Assembly: GCA_013398295.1 (NCBI GenBank)
Contig: VZSF01001888.1
Coordinates: 231,218-295,217 of the forward strand
Length of the DNA: 64,000 nucleotides
Reading direction: 5' to 3'
DNA from: Chionis minor
Taxonomy: Eukaryota > Chordata > Aves > Charadriiformes > Chionididae
The notes under the pieces are model-generated. The model ran no database searches. It was not told the origin of the DNA and worked only from the letters and a program-made list of their open reading frames with translations. This document shows positions 25,510 to 38,900 of this stretch, one piece after another. Both the position numbers and the translations under genes were made by a program. Position 1 is the stretch's first letter, and each line of letters begins with the position of its first letter.

Positions 25510-25515
25510 ATGTTG
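25510..25515. repeat. Right target-site duplication of the solo LTR
   Basis: ATGTTG immediately after the CA end of the LTR, identical to 24867-24872. Confidence 0.7.
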
Positions 25516-28500
25516 ACAGTAGCAATGATCTTCTGTCTCTATATGTATCACAACAATGCTTTCCTTATCAACCAGTTCCAGTCTTGTGTGGTAGCTTTCA
25601 CAAAGGACATCACGCCCTGGTGATCAAGGAGTCTTCCTCCAGCATGTCAACTCCTGAAAGGCAACTGGTCTTTGATATTGCTGAAAGGAAAAGGAGACCA
25701 GCCTGCCACCAGCTTGCCCCTACTACATGATTTAAAACAGAAGCAAACGAAAAAGTCCCAGGCTGAATCAATCTGTTTATGCCTCAAGCTTGAAGGAGCC
25801 TGCAGCTTTGGGGAAGTTGGAAGGTTAAGAAAAAATATGTGATTAGAGATGCAAAAACCATGAGCTGGAGCCTAATTTTAAGATCAGTGTATATCTCAAG
25901 CAAATAAAGGAACTCCTGGGAGCCCAGTATCTTTGTAAATAGAGCCATTAATTTAGATGCATAATGATGAATTTGGAGTCTACCATGGGCACACAGTTCA
26001 AAACCTGCTGGACTGCAAACTGCTTCAGCATTTCTAATTCCTTTTCTAGGGCTCTATAAGTGTGTGCAAAAGTGGGTGACATAACAACTATATTATTCAA
26101 ACAAAATGCCGCACACATGTAAATGAGCCCTGCTAGGGCAGTAGGAGGACATCTGGAAATCCAGAGCTTAAAACATAACAACTCAGCTCTGTCATTTATA
26201 AAAGAAATTTTCATTTGCTATCATTATCCATAGTTGCTTGCCAACAGTCACTTGAAAAAATCCCAGGTACTAATGTATACATAGCTTGATTTAGAAAATC
26301 CAGCAAGTTATTAACCCTAAGCAATATATGCTTATCTTTGCTGGTGATGCTGTCAGTGTTTAATTTCCTGTAGATCATAAATTCAATAGAAAGTTGACAG
26401 GGCTGCCTGGAGTAAGTAGGGGAAAAATTCCCTTTTTAATATCTCATGCTATTGATCATTTTCTTTACTAGTGAAGCTCTCTGTAAACCATTTGGATAGT
26501 AAGATCATTCCTGAAAGTGTCAAGAGGCATGTGATTCATAGTGTCTCTCTAATCAAAATAAAAGGAGGAAGGGAAGGAAAGAGGTTTTCTTTTCTCTCAT
26601 CCCTCTTCCTTAGATTCCTTGAGTTTTCCAGCATTTTTTTCTTATAAGCAAGTCCTACATACTTCTGAAGGAGTTACCTGCTTATGAAATGCTTTTCTCT
26701 GAGAAATCAGCTTACTAACATAACTTCTCCTTTATTACTGGCAATTTAATGCAACAGTTTTGGTTCTTTGTTTTCTTCAGACTGGTATCCAATCCCTTCT
26801 ACTCTGAATATTTTAATGCCTCTTTAGATACCGTATTATGTCAGACCTGATCCTGTTCTCAAATAATCAGATGTTTACCACCAAGATGGGAAACAATCCA
26901 GACAGATGGTGCCGGAGCAAAAGTCTATAGAGGTGAACAGAAGTCACTCCATTGACTCAACCCCCAGGAGGCATGAGCTGCAGCCTCCTATCAAACATGT
27001 GCTCCACCAAAATATTAGGGATTGGTCCATATGTTTAATGCTCTTGTGCTGGAGATCTTGAAATTGGCATATGGCTTAACTTGGAGAGTGGATTCAAGTT
27101 TTGCACAGTTATTTATGTATATCCTGTAAAGTCTGGCAACTTCAGAGCAAATAGCTTTAGAGTAACTTATTTTAGACTTTTAGACTAAGCAATGTGCATC
27201 AGCCCTCTCAAATTCATATTCAACTGGGAGCCGTCTGGCTACTTTTGAGTTGATATATCTGTCAACTGAAAAGAAACATCAAATAAAAAATGCTGTGTTC
27301 AGAGACATCAGAAGTACTGTCACATTCCTACAGGGCTATGTTTATAAACCTATAAATAGTTTATATTTAGCAACATATGTAGTTTTAAAATTTATATAAA
27401 ACAACACTACTATTGCAGCCGTCTACTTCAGCATGCAGTACCATCCACAAAAGATCTCACAGATTTTGGAGAGGCTCTGTTATGCTAAGGGTTAGCATCT
27501 CTAATGTTCAAAGGCCTGCAGTTAAAACTGTCTGGATGGCAACAGTCAGCTGTTCTCTGTGGGCAAGGTAGCACCATGTAGCCTTATTAGGTACGTTCTA
27601 TATTCTTTGTGTTGTGCGAAATGAAAATCTTAGTCGAAATTCACAGAGACGAAGTTTGGACCACTTTGTAGTTTGCTACAAAAGCCTACAGTCCAATTAT
27701 ACTCCTGGAGAGAAAAACGTGTATTATAAGCTTCAGTGGCAGGACAGCAGTGTTTAACCAAGAGCAGTTCTTACTGCATCATCCCAGTATGATTAGCAGT
27801 TGCAAAACTTTTAGACAGGATTGAGATTTTCACTGTAGGAGCAGAACTGCTATAATGATCCAACCTGAGGAGAATATCCTGCAGGGAACCCCAGATCTGC
27901 CTCTGAAGCTATGTTTATTATGTACTCTGCCATTGACTAGAACCAGAGTCATCAAAACATCTTTTTCCTGTCAGTGAGCTGAACACCGTGACTGTGTTTT
28001 GAATACAAAATAACAGGTTTTTTTCTGCAAAAAATTACTTCAACAAGACTTACAACTTTTTTAACAAGGGAAGGGTTCAGGAGTCAGTCTAAAAAGGAAG
28101 AACGCAATTTCAGATTTCCAAAAAGCTCTTTAAGTAAAACAGGGCAAATGCTATTTATGTTACTCAGCTGCTGGAATGGGGAAATGAAAATCATAAACCT
28201 CATCGCTGCTATAGCTGGAGGGTGGGGGAATCATCCCATTTAGAAATGTTTCTTGTAAACAAGCGTGTGTTTGTTTAAGCACTACAGATCTTGGGCCGCT
28301 GTTTTCAAAGGAACAGCAGAGCAAAGGGACCAGGCTCTACGGGAACTCTCCCACTTGGAAACGGTTGTGAAGCTGCCTGGAAATGAAGGACAGGATATGT
28401 CAGCCAGTGAAATGTCTTTCTCTGAGGACTCTTCAATAACAAAAACCCTACCATACAGGACTGAAAAAAAAAAAAAATTGATTGTGTAATCCCTATTCAC

Positions 28501-29290
28501 CACTACTCCTATTCATCCACCCATGATGATGGTGGATTGTGTGTATTGCCTTCCTCAGTGATGCATCACAGATGGCCGGTTATGAAAGAGCTTGGTTCAC
28601 TGCTGCAAGCCCCGCTGTCCTCCGAATCATGAATGAAGACCACAACAACCTTCAAAATCCCAAAAGCTAGAGGAGATAACTTCTAGTATGACAGATCACA
28701 AGGGCAAAGATTTACTGCCACAGCAACGGAAAAATGCAGAAAGAGTGATAAAAATTAAGGTAGGAGTGATGCTGTTGCTGGGTTTGTAAGAAAAGTCATA
28801 TCCTTCATTTTGTAAACTGATAGGTTACGATATATCTTGCTGCATGGCAATTTGTTTTGGTTTAGGGTAAATTTTTTTTTCCTGTTGTTTTTAAGATGGT
28901 AAGGTATGAAAAATGGAAGTTATGTAAGGAAAAACATCTTATCATTGTTTCTACAGCATTTCTGACAGATTTATTTTAAAGCCCAAAGCAGTCCTGAAAA
29001 TCTAGAAGAGACCATCTACATTAATACAGAACAACTGAATAGTTCCTGTCAAAAACCCCACAAATCCTCCATGAGCTGTAATAGATGTTTTTAGGACAAC
29101 AAACCTGGCTGATGTTAATTAAACACACCCACGATAAATGATAGGTCAGGATTACTGTGTCCTCCTGGTCATTATCTGGTCATTCTGTGTTTCTCTTCAT
29201 CCAGCCTATGGAAAAAGTCACCAATGCTCCTTACATACAACTGGTTTGTAGATTGTATGAATGACGCAAGCTGAAATAAGTAAACATAAT
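25516..29290. other. Single-copy non-coding DNA, no gene recognised
   Basis: No LTR-internal retroviral sequence follows the solo LTR. The 74-codon frame at 28265-28489 (plus, GTG-initiated, ending in a lysine run encoded by poly-A) has an acidic, serine-rich middle but no family I know. 'attaaggtagga' near 28,756-28,767 resembles a splice donor, but no acceptor-bounded coding exon can be paired with it. Confidence 0.55.
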
Positions 29291-29359
29291 AATCATACAA
29301 TCATAGAGTCATTTAGGTAGGAAAAGGCCTTTAAGATCATAGACTCCAGCCGTAATAAA
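29291..29359 (-). mobile_element. CR1 LINE fragment, extreme 3' end
   Basis: 'aatcatacaatcatagagtc' followed by 'ggaaaaggcctttaagatca' and 'gactccagccgtaa' is the reverse complement of the conserved CR1 3' terminus. Only about 70 bp remain; inserted in minus orientation and severely 5'-truncated. Confidence 0.8.
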
Positions 29360-31700
29360 TGAGAAATAGCTGTAGACAAGAGTAATCCACTGTATTTCAA
29401 CAGAATCTGTATGCAATATGTTCTTGGTGGCACACCCATCCACTTATTTTACTTATGTACAGCTTCCAAAACTGACACTTCTGTACATAAAAATACAAGA
29501 ATTCTCCTTATCCTGTGAAGAACGGTTGCCTTTTCATAATACTAAAGCAAGCTCACAAATCTCATATAATTGTTACTAATTTTTATAAGTGGTTTTGGTA
29601 CATCAGGGAGTGCTTTTTCTTCACAGATTTTGAATGAGTTTAATTTTAATTTTATCATTTTTTGTTAATACAATCATAAATCGGTTATGCTTTGTTTCTT
29701 TTGAAGAAGTCTATTGCTAAAATCAGTTGTTTGAACTCCCCACTTGTTTTATGCGTCCAGTTGTTTTAGGAACAATAAGTTATATTAGTAATGCTCTCAT
29801 CTACAGAAGAATTAATCCTTTAAGAAAAAAATTGTTCTGAACTAGAAGTTTAACAGCTAAAGAGTCTGTAAACTAGAACACACATGAATCTCGTTCAGCT
29901 ATCAACAAAAATAATCTGACCCACTATTGCTTTATACACTTTTGGTAAAACTGTAACTCAACATGTCTAGGGTTTTCTTTGCTCCATAATCACCAAGAAA
30001 CAAGTGAAATAGGAACTGAATGCCATCCTATCCAAGGGATGGCAAGTTCCTCCTTTAATTAAATCAATATTGTCTTTATTAATTGAATTTGAAAAAAAGG
30101 TTACTCTTTCCATAAAGAATGCTGACTCTTCATCCTACTAATGGTTCTTTTTTTTTTATTCAGAAAACTGTAGCCCTGTCAACCCATCAACTGATTAGCA
30201 TTGATTCATGGACACCACTGAATGTAAGCTAAAAATACTATATTCAAACTTTTTAAAAATCAGCAAGGCATATTATTATTATGATGATATTATATTTTTA
30301 AAGTAGCACAAGCTATCTAACCCCCCACCCCATGGCTCTGTCTTCACCATGCTGGAGGCCTTAAGTATGTCTGTAGCATTCATACAAACAGCAATAGAGA
30401 TGACATTTTGGGATATATTCCCTGGGATTAAATGCTTGTGCAACATGCATTGATTCCAGTAAATGTATTTTCATACTTTCTTACTCTCCAAGATGGGCCA
30501 CTGAGCTGGAAATGCCTCTGACAGAAATGTGGGTTTCTGTTCGTATGATTAACTAAATAAACATATCGAAATGTAAATCTTTCTGAATGTTTTGAAGAAA
30601 AGGAGGGGGGGAAGGGAATCAATACATTCTGAACGCTCCTTTTGTGGCTTCTCTAGCACAAAAATAGTAATGAAAGACTAGTATGGCTTTGAAGAGGAAT
30701 GTTGCTTACTGAGCACAATGGCTCTGGCTTGTCTAGGAATACTGAAAAGAGGCAAGATACTGCAGAAATCTTTGACAGACTCAGGGGCAAGCCAAGGTTT
30801 TTAACAGAGCAGTTGGCATCTGTATTATTATAACCTCTCAGCATGCTCCCTTTCCTCATCCATGGGCTTCAGCACTGCTGCACAGCTTCAGCTTACTCCA
30901 CAAAGGCTTGTGTGAGGCAGCAATTAAGTGACTCATGGAAAAAATCAGCAAAAGATACAGAAGAAACAGATTCAAAAAATAAAATCCTCAATCACCAAGA
31001 GAATACATCTTTTTCCATGTCCCCTACATGGCCTAAATGCCATGAACTAATTTATTTTTTAAATGCTTGAGAAGATCTAAATGAAGTATTCATCTCTACC
31101 TTCACATTGTAGCTTCCAGTGCATGTGTTTGTGTGGTTGTCTCCGGGCAGACTATACCTGAGTAAGCATGGCACTCTCCTCTGAATGCCAGCCATCCTGA
31201 ACAATCCCAATGGTCGCATTTGCAACTCATTTGATGAAAAGACGATGTGGTCTCTGCCTACCCGAGGCTCATGTTTGGTGGAGTTACCAAAATACATCTT
31301 GAGAAAAGGCTAGGGTCATTCAGGAAGCATGTTATTCTGAGTAACTTGGGCCTGCTCTGTGAAAGGTTTTTAGATCAGGACCAATTAGTAGAAGACCGGT
31401 GGCTATGACTTTTGTATATTACCCAGCAGCCCTGAACCTTGCTCCCCTGAGACTAGCACAGTCAGTTCCCAGGTGTGTGGTCAACTAGGACAAAGTCAGC
31501 TAGCAGTGGGCCTTCCCAGCATCACATTTCCCAGAAAGCAGGTTATTTCCTCCCCACCATGGATGGCAACCTTCAGACCCGCTAAATGTCTGTTACACAT
31601 CTTACTGGTCAGAAAAGGTGGCTGAGGCTGAGGCATTGTCTCGATCACTTTGAAGAGCCTCCTTCATGACCATGCTTGATGAACTGCTATTGTCTGGCGT
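29360..31700. other. Single-copy non-coding DNA, no gene recognised
   Basis: Nothing recognisable apart from short A/T runs. Sub-90-codon frames around 30,400-31,300 on both strands lack motifs. Confidence 0.6.
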
Positions 31701-31949
31701 ATCTACAACTACCTGAAAGGAGGTTATAGCGAGGTGGGAATCAATCTCTTCTCCCAAGTAACAAGCGACAGGACAAGAGGAAATGGCCTCAAGTTGTGCC
31801 AGGGGAGGTTTAGGTTGGATATTAGAGAAAACTTCTTCACGGAAAGGGTTATCAAGCATTGGAACAGGCTGCCCAGAGAGGTGGTAGAATCGCCGTCCCT
31901 GAAGGTATTTAAAAGACGGGTAGACGTGGTGCTGAGGGACATGGTTTAG
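31701..31949 (+). pseudogene. CR1 ORF2 C-terminal fragment (reverse transcriptase tail)
   Basis: Eighty-two sense codons in an uninterrupted frame ending at TAG 31947-31949. The translation contains the conserved tail motifs [54 protein letters not shown] and LRDMV. In full-length CR1 this region lies downstream of the catalytic reverse transcriptase motifs, which are absent. It has no start codon of its own and cannot make an active enzyme. Confidence 0.93.
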
Positions 31950-32044
31950 GGGTGGGTTTTTTTGGCATAGGTTTATGGTTGGACTCGATGATCTTGAAGG
32001 TCTCTTCCAACCCAAGTGATTCTATGATTCTATGATTCTATGAT
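31701..32044 (+). mobile_element. CR1 LINE fragment with intact 3' end and octamer tail
   Basis: The best preserved CR1 in the window. It covers the end of ORF2, the short 3' untranslated region with 'ggttggactcgatgatcttg' and 'ggtctcttccaaccc', and a terminal run of 'attctatg' octamers (about 32,021-32,044), the CR1 hallmark. It is 5'-truncated to about 340 bp and lies in sense orientation. The open C-terminal frame and readable tail suggest it is younger than most other CR1 pieces here. Confidence 0.97.
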
Positions 32045-35000
32045 CTGTTTTAGAGGGGCTTGCCTGCACCTCCCATAGACATTTCTACAAGCTACACCTT
32101 GAACCGGACCTCCTAGGATCTTATTACAACTCTTCTACATATATTTTACAAATTCAATATTTACGTATTAAAAAAGAACATTTTTTCCTCATGAATGCAA
32201 AAGCATCACAACAGGAGCACACATGGCTTCCTGCTGCTGTATGAAATATCTCCTTAAGCACTTTAAAATACATTTGGTCTAGCCATTTAATGACAACTTT
32301 ATGAAATCATCATAAAGGACTACTTTTCACAGGAGAGATCTGAAACTATACTAGCTCCAGATTGTACATATTTCATAAATAATCCATGTAATTTTTTAAC
32401 TAATTCTGCCTGATATTGTTAGAAAAATTTAATAAACTTTAATGGCTCTCATCTTGGTATTACATTGGTCTCAGTCCTAAATGAAGCTGAGTTCATAACC
32501 TGTTTTCTCATTAGACTGGCACAGATTTCCGGCTCCTCTCTCTCATCTATTATTAGAAAATCTCTTCGTCACACACAAAGAGCTAAAGTTTGAGAAAATT
32601 TAGCTTATGTGATGCACCTAAGCAATCCACTCAGGAGATATTGTGTAAAGCTATTAGATGCCTTCTGTACATAATGCTTTTTATTTCATATCTAGCTGAA
32701 TCTCGGTCCTTTTCATTAAAAACAAAAAACTAAAAATAGAAAAAAAGAAATATTTTATGAACTTCTTAATGTCTCATTTTGAAGACAGCTCCAGTTTTTG
32801 TGCAATTTACAGTTGTAGTTCTAATTGTGACTTTGACTGTAATGCATCCTGTAACTTTTGCAAATTGCCATGTGTGCTAATTATCTGTTACACAATAGCC
32901 CTTAAGTACGTAAGTATAGAAATGCTAAATCTTTCTTTTCCTTCCCTACTCCCAAGTAAGCTATTTGAATTTTAAAAGAAATTTATCATTTCAAAACATT
33001 TAACCCCACTAATACAATACAATATTCTCTTTATAGTTTATGATAAAACATATTTCTCTGAAACAAGGTGAATCCCAGTTAAAGTGATACAAAGCACAAC
33101 AGCACAACTGTACAAGTTTTTCATAGATAGTATCTTAAAAAGGCATTTCTGTTGTAAGACTCATCAGTCTCCATTTCACACAGTACATGAAATCCAGAAA
33201 ACTGCTGCGCATCCTCCTCTAGCTGTCACGCAGGCTGGGGTGGCATTACCTATGGTGCAGAGCACAGTTGGTTTTACAGAGAATGAAACAGAAGAACTAC
33301 AAGTTTTACAAGGACAAATTTACTTTCCTTTTCAGTAATCTGCTGAAAAGATAGCTAGGTAGACCACCTAGTTCCTCCACAAAGTAAATTGGTGTCTGAT
33401 TTTGAATGCACTTAATGCTCTTGAGTAGCACTTCAGAATGCCACATGATATCTTTAAAATATACAGCGATTTGTATTTGCTAGTGTAAAGGTCACTATGT
33501 CTAAAAAAGAAAACCTCATGAACTAGTATTAAAAACCACTGCTAAAGTAGCTCTTTAATGCAGTTTTGTGAAGCAGTGTCTTTGTAAGTACTTAAGAAAA
33601 GTCTTCTTCCCATGCTACCCGTACATAACCAATTATTCACAGTGGGAGTGATGTGCATGCCTGAAAGGAAAAAAGTCCCTGAACATGGATTTCACAGTAA
33701 CAACAGCATTGCAGCAGGGTGGACAGAAAGTTGCCGAATGGATCATGCTAAATTTCTCATACCACAGAAATCCAAAGGTTGCTTTGCAAGACCAGAGCTG
33801 GGATGAAAATTACAAGTCTTTTTTCTCCAGTTTTGATGCTCAATTCAATAGCTCATTCAATTGTTTGACTTCTAAATGAGGTCCTAACTATGTGTTTCTT
33901 TAAACATCCTGAGTACAAGACATAATGGAAAGCAATGAAATCTGTCCATTAAAAAAACCAAACCAATGTAATGCAAAAGTTTTATCATTAAGACTGTGTT
34001 AAGTATACAGTGACAGCAACCATTTTTCCGGGACACTTTTTCTGTGAATTCCTGCAAGAACAGTAACTTCTTCAGCACTAAATGACACCTTAAACGCTCA
34101 AACAGCAGACTGTATCACAGAAACCTTCACGTACAAACATACGAAGAATCTCTCAATGGTATAAAACAATTAGTGAATAGCCAATAGCAGAACTGAGCTG
34201 TTTCTTGCAAGACACACCAGTCATCACTTATCCCAGTCACCTGGTAATAGATGTAGCAGAAGAGGGAAGGCAGAGAAAGAAAAGCTTTACTAAATCTCTT
34301 AGGTGGTCCCCAGAAAGCGTCAGTACAAAATTCTTCCCTTACAACTGTTTTGATCCCGAAAGAGATTAGGTGCAGCACGCGAGGTCAAAAAAAGACCAAG
34401 GCTGCTACTTTTCAGTGCAATGCGATGGGAGGAGGAGTACCACTACAGCTGGACACCAGGCGTAGCGGGATGGGGAAACCACTTGCACGTTCAGTCCCTT
34501 GCAATCTGGAGTGCAAAGCAAATGAGCTGTAGTATGGCTGCTGGCAATTAGTGTTGCCTTTGCATCTCAAGAGATGCTAGCTGAAGTGCGATTCTGAAGA
34601 GGAGTCCTTCTCAGGCCCCCTGGGAACTGAACGGATGATAGCAATTTCCAAGGATTTTATACTCTGGCTTTGCTCCAAATTACAGCAAAACCGAAACACT
34701 TCAAACAATCTTGGAAGGAAAATTCCATGGCTCTTCTGTTTATTTGTTTATTGGTTGCACTTATTCCTAAAGAAATCAAAATAGATAAAAAATGAGTTGA
34801 AAGAATTGCTTCAAAATTAAGAATTTAAAAAAATGTATTCCAAAACATTAAAATATGCTCTGTCTGACAGTCTTTTTTTATATTTTTGAAACAAAAGTCT
34901 ACTGCAGTTGACCTGCTTTTGTGAAGTATTTTGATTTCAACAGAGCTGCATCTTCCAGGAGAGCATTCACACCCTCAAAATTTGTAGATTTCTTCCATCT

Positions 35001-35779
35001 GTCTCTCACTTAGCCAAGATATGCATTTAAATTTTATTCATTTTTCATCTTCATCTCATTAAACAGCCTTCGTCATTCCCCAGCTGATTCCTGTTTTTCC
35101 ATTAACCACCACCAAACTATCAGAGGTACACGGTCTGCCAGAGGTGGTTTTAGAGCGATACCATACCTTGGCCCAATAAATACAGCAATATATGTAGCAC
35201 ATTTATAGTTCTTCAGACTTCTTCACAGACAAATATCAAGGGTCCAGGTCACACCTACTGGTTTCAAATGACTCCCCTGCTCTGTCAACACTGCAGCTGG
35301 CATAATACAGGAGAAACCACAGTAAATTAAGTTGCATGTGTACTGTGCACTGCTACCCCCTGCTCTCCAGTTAAGTAAGTTCTTTTCTTCCTCCCTGCTA
35401 TTTAATCCATCTGATCAAACTCTGCCCTCACAGATCTGTGCACAAAACGCGACGCTTTTCAGACAACCACTGAAAGTGACCCGAAGGCACAATTTCTCAG
35501 GTATTCCCCATCACTGTGAGTGTGCAAGGATTCTTCCCTGGGGGAAAGATCAGGCACCAACTAAAGAAGGACTCAGATTTTTACTAACAGCACACATCAT
35601 CTGAGTGTGGCATTCCCTGCGACTAACAGGAGTTTATGTCTCTTGGGTATCTCAGCCTGCGATTGAGCAGCAGAAAATTACTTCCCCCACCATCATGAGC
35701 TTGTTAAGAAGTCACAGGAAGAATATAAAGTTAAAGATACCTTTGATACACAGAAAATGAATGACTAATACAAGATCAG
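32045..35779. other. Single-copy non-coding DNA, no gene recognised
   Basis: No repeats or exons recognised. Open frames are under 90 codons and without motifs. Confidence 0.6.
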
Positions 35780-35914
35780 TCATAGAAATGATAGTTGGAA
35801 AAGATCTCTGGAGGTCACCTAGTCTAACCTCCCACTCAAAGCAAGGACTATTACTAACATGAGATGATCTCAGCTGTGGCTGTGCTTAGCTAACTCTAGA
35901 AAACATCCAGGGAC
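35780..35914 (-). mobile_element. Old CR1 LINE fragment
   Basis: 'tcatagaaatgatagttgga' and 'gatctctggaggtcacctag' followed by 'tctaacctccc' give a diverged reverse complement of the CR1 3' end. The part beyond about 35,850 aligns only loosely ('gatctcagctgtggctg', 'aacatccaggga'), so the left limit of the element body is uncertain. More diverged than the copies at 31.7 and 50.5 kb. Confidence 0.75.
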
Positions 35915-38900
35915 CAGCAAGAATAAATAAATAAATTCAAAAAAATATGTCAGATTACAAAACCTTCAGACAATTCAGAGTTTAAAAAAGAACAAAATAT
36001 AGAAAGTATAAAAACATACATTCATAATAAATACCATACAAACACATTTGAAACAGCACTGCCAACATTTAAAATTAGGCTACTTGATCATCAGCACACC
36101 TGAAACCCAGCCATGCTAAAAACAACATGACTCTAAAATGTCTAAAATCAGGAGATGTCATGGAGGGAGGTGGAAAATGTCCAAAAAATAACAAAAGCAA
36201 TGAGAAGGAGACTGGGTGGCTTAGGATGATACGTACCTCTTTTTATCTGGGTCACCAGTTTAAAACCGTATGAATATAAACACATTCCTCACTGTGGAAT
36301 GAAGATGTGATAAAACAATCCTGAAAGAGGGTGAGCAGACCTTCCTTTCTTTTCACCTACCTTCAGAAATAATCCACCTCATGGAATTCACTCTGGTGTG
36401 GCTACACCAGTGCTTTGTGCATATGCCTAGGATACCAAAACGTTCAGTCTGGAGTTAGCCTTCCTTAAATATGCCTGGAAAATACTTCTGGAAATAAGAG
36501 GGACTCTCTAACCCCATATCTCAATCCACTGAAATTGATCCAGATGGGAGAAGGAAAGACACCATGAACAGGACTTCTAGCTTGTCACGTGTCTTCTCTT
36601 TGCAGCAAGATGGCGCATGAGGAATTGTTCTTATGTTCTTATTCTCCATTCAGATGTTCATTGCATTTCAGAGTTGTTTTATTTGTCCTCACGTTTATCT
36701 GTAGGAGGGTAGCAAGCAAATGAAGCTCAGAAGCCAGCTGCCTCATGGCTACAGATACTCTTAGAAAAACTCCACGGGTCATTAGTGGACGTACATTTTA
36801 CACTGATTTGTAGATTCAGTGTAGAAAAACACTTCATGAAAATGTGCATAAAGGAGTTTTGAAGACAGAAAAAAAAACCCCTGGAGCTTATTAGAAGAGT
36901 TCAAGACATGTTACTGGTAACTTTTCATATTTACAGAAGAACCTAATTGTTGCATCTTGCAAAAGAAGGTGTGAAGTAGAGGTATATGCATGTGTTACGA
37001 GACTGAAGGATCTTTAAGCACCCAGCAGCAAATAAACATTGCAATGGGCACTGTAGTTTGCAGGATCTGAAGCCTTCTGAAGTCATTCTCAAGTCTTGAA
37101 AACTACTTTTATTTAATTTTGTTCTTCCCGTTTTGTTCACACGGCTGAGGAGAAACACTTAAATCTTCACATCAGCCTTTCTCCTAGAATTCCACCAGCC
37201 ATATTAATTCCACTAGCTATATTAAGAAAGAACTGGTGGCCACCACATTTCCTAGCAGGCAAGTCTCTGCTCCCAGTTTGGCATTACATGGCCTTTACGC
37301 TTCATTCATAGGACAAGTCTTGTGAGCAGACAGTGACATACCCACTGGGCTGCAAGGACAATTTCTATCAGTTAGGGCCATGAGACATCAGCAAGACCTG
37401 CCTAGGTGAGAGCTTGTAAGGCTTGTAAGGTGATCCTGTCCTATCAATAGATCAAAGATCTCTGTTTTCAGGGGGAAAAAAAACCCCACAAACCAGCATG
37501 TTTTTAGTCAAAAGCTTGTCTTTTACAGAGTGTAAATAGAACAAACTTTCAAATAACAAAACTTAATAACATCATGAGCAATTGCCTTGAATGTGTGAGC
37601 ACGTAGGGTATTCTGTTAATTTTCAAAACATTTTAAAACATCCTCCATTTTCTTCTGGTTAGAATAGAAATATTAATCATTGGGAAGTGCTGATTGTGTG
37701 ATATCTGCAAAACTGCAGCCATGCTCTTCTGAATAATCTCCCAATTTAAAAAAAAGCTTTCAAATATATATTAAATCATCCTTAAGAAATGCTAATGTTA
37801 ACCAACATAAATGAAGAACTGTCCTGAAGACACTGAATTATAATGACATTTCATTTACATCTACGAATGAAATGCTTTTCTCCTCTCTAAGCTTAAGTGT
37901 TATTATGCCTGATTACATTTTCAGATTTTTTTTCGCCTCTTTTGTTCCCCCATTGGACTGTCTGTTTTACAAACAGGTTTAAGCAAAACCAGTTAACATT
38001 TCTATCACGAGGACACTCATCTCACTTAATTGTGTAGAGTTCAAGCATTTCTGGGGTGACTAAAATGTATATAGCTTTGCTTAGCAATGCAAACTTCCTT
38101 GATCTGCTTGAGCACAGCCTAAGACACAATAGTGTTTTTGTTCTGTGCTCTTAATGAGGACAAAAAATTAGATGGATTTAGGTCAAAGAAAAAAAGCATG
38201 CTAAAATGCTGTAGAGTTAAAATTCAGCTGCAACAGTAACAACATATCCTAATTAATTATAAACTTCATGAATACTAACTCAAAGATAATGCCAGTTATC
38301 ACAGCATTTGCAACATTTTTCTTCAAAATAGTACCTCATGATTCTTGGTGTCTAATGCAGTGAAATTTTCTGTTTATCTCACCTCCCTAAAATTTTTCCT
38401 TTCCTCTTTGTCACATTGAGAAGTGAAATTATCATTGTAGTGCTGGGAAGATGTTCCATTTTCTGCTATTAACAATGAGGAAGACTTCAAACATCAGTGG
38501 CTATATATCAAAAACATTTATCTACTTCCCATTCCATTACTTTACTGTCAACATGTAGTTATTTTCTGTAGTATCTTAACAAGAAAGAATCACTGCACAT
38601 GCCAGCTGTTATATGGGTTCTCCCACAGAACTTCTCCTGTTTGAAATTAGTTAGCCAATGGCAAGCTCACACATTCCATCATACAAACTTTTGTAACACG
38701 TAACCATACAAATGATGGCGACAAACAGAAAACTGAAAATATTTTCCTGACTTTTGGATTTGGGATTTGTTTGTGGAGGAAGGGAGATACATTATTAAAA
38801 AAAAAAAAAGAGTAAAAAACATTGATTTCTGCTGGTGTTCATCATATTTTGCTGAAAATTCTGTTTCTGAATCAAGCCAAAGTGGGAGGAAAAGCATTTA

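Noticed and set aside
25510..25740. Retroviral internal sequence downstream of the LTR
   Set aside because: No primer-binding site next to the LTR and the target-site duplication sits directly at its end, so the LTR is solo.
28265..28489. 74-codon frame with acidic serine-rich segment as a possible exon
   Set aside because: No ATG, ends in a poly-A-encoded lysine run, and no recognisable family or splice boundaries.
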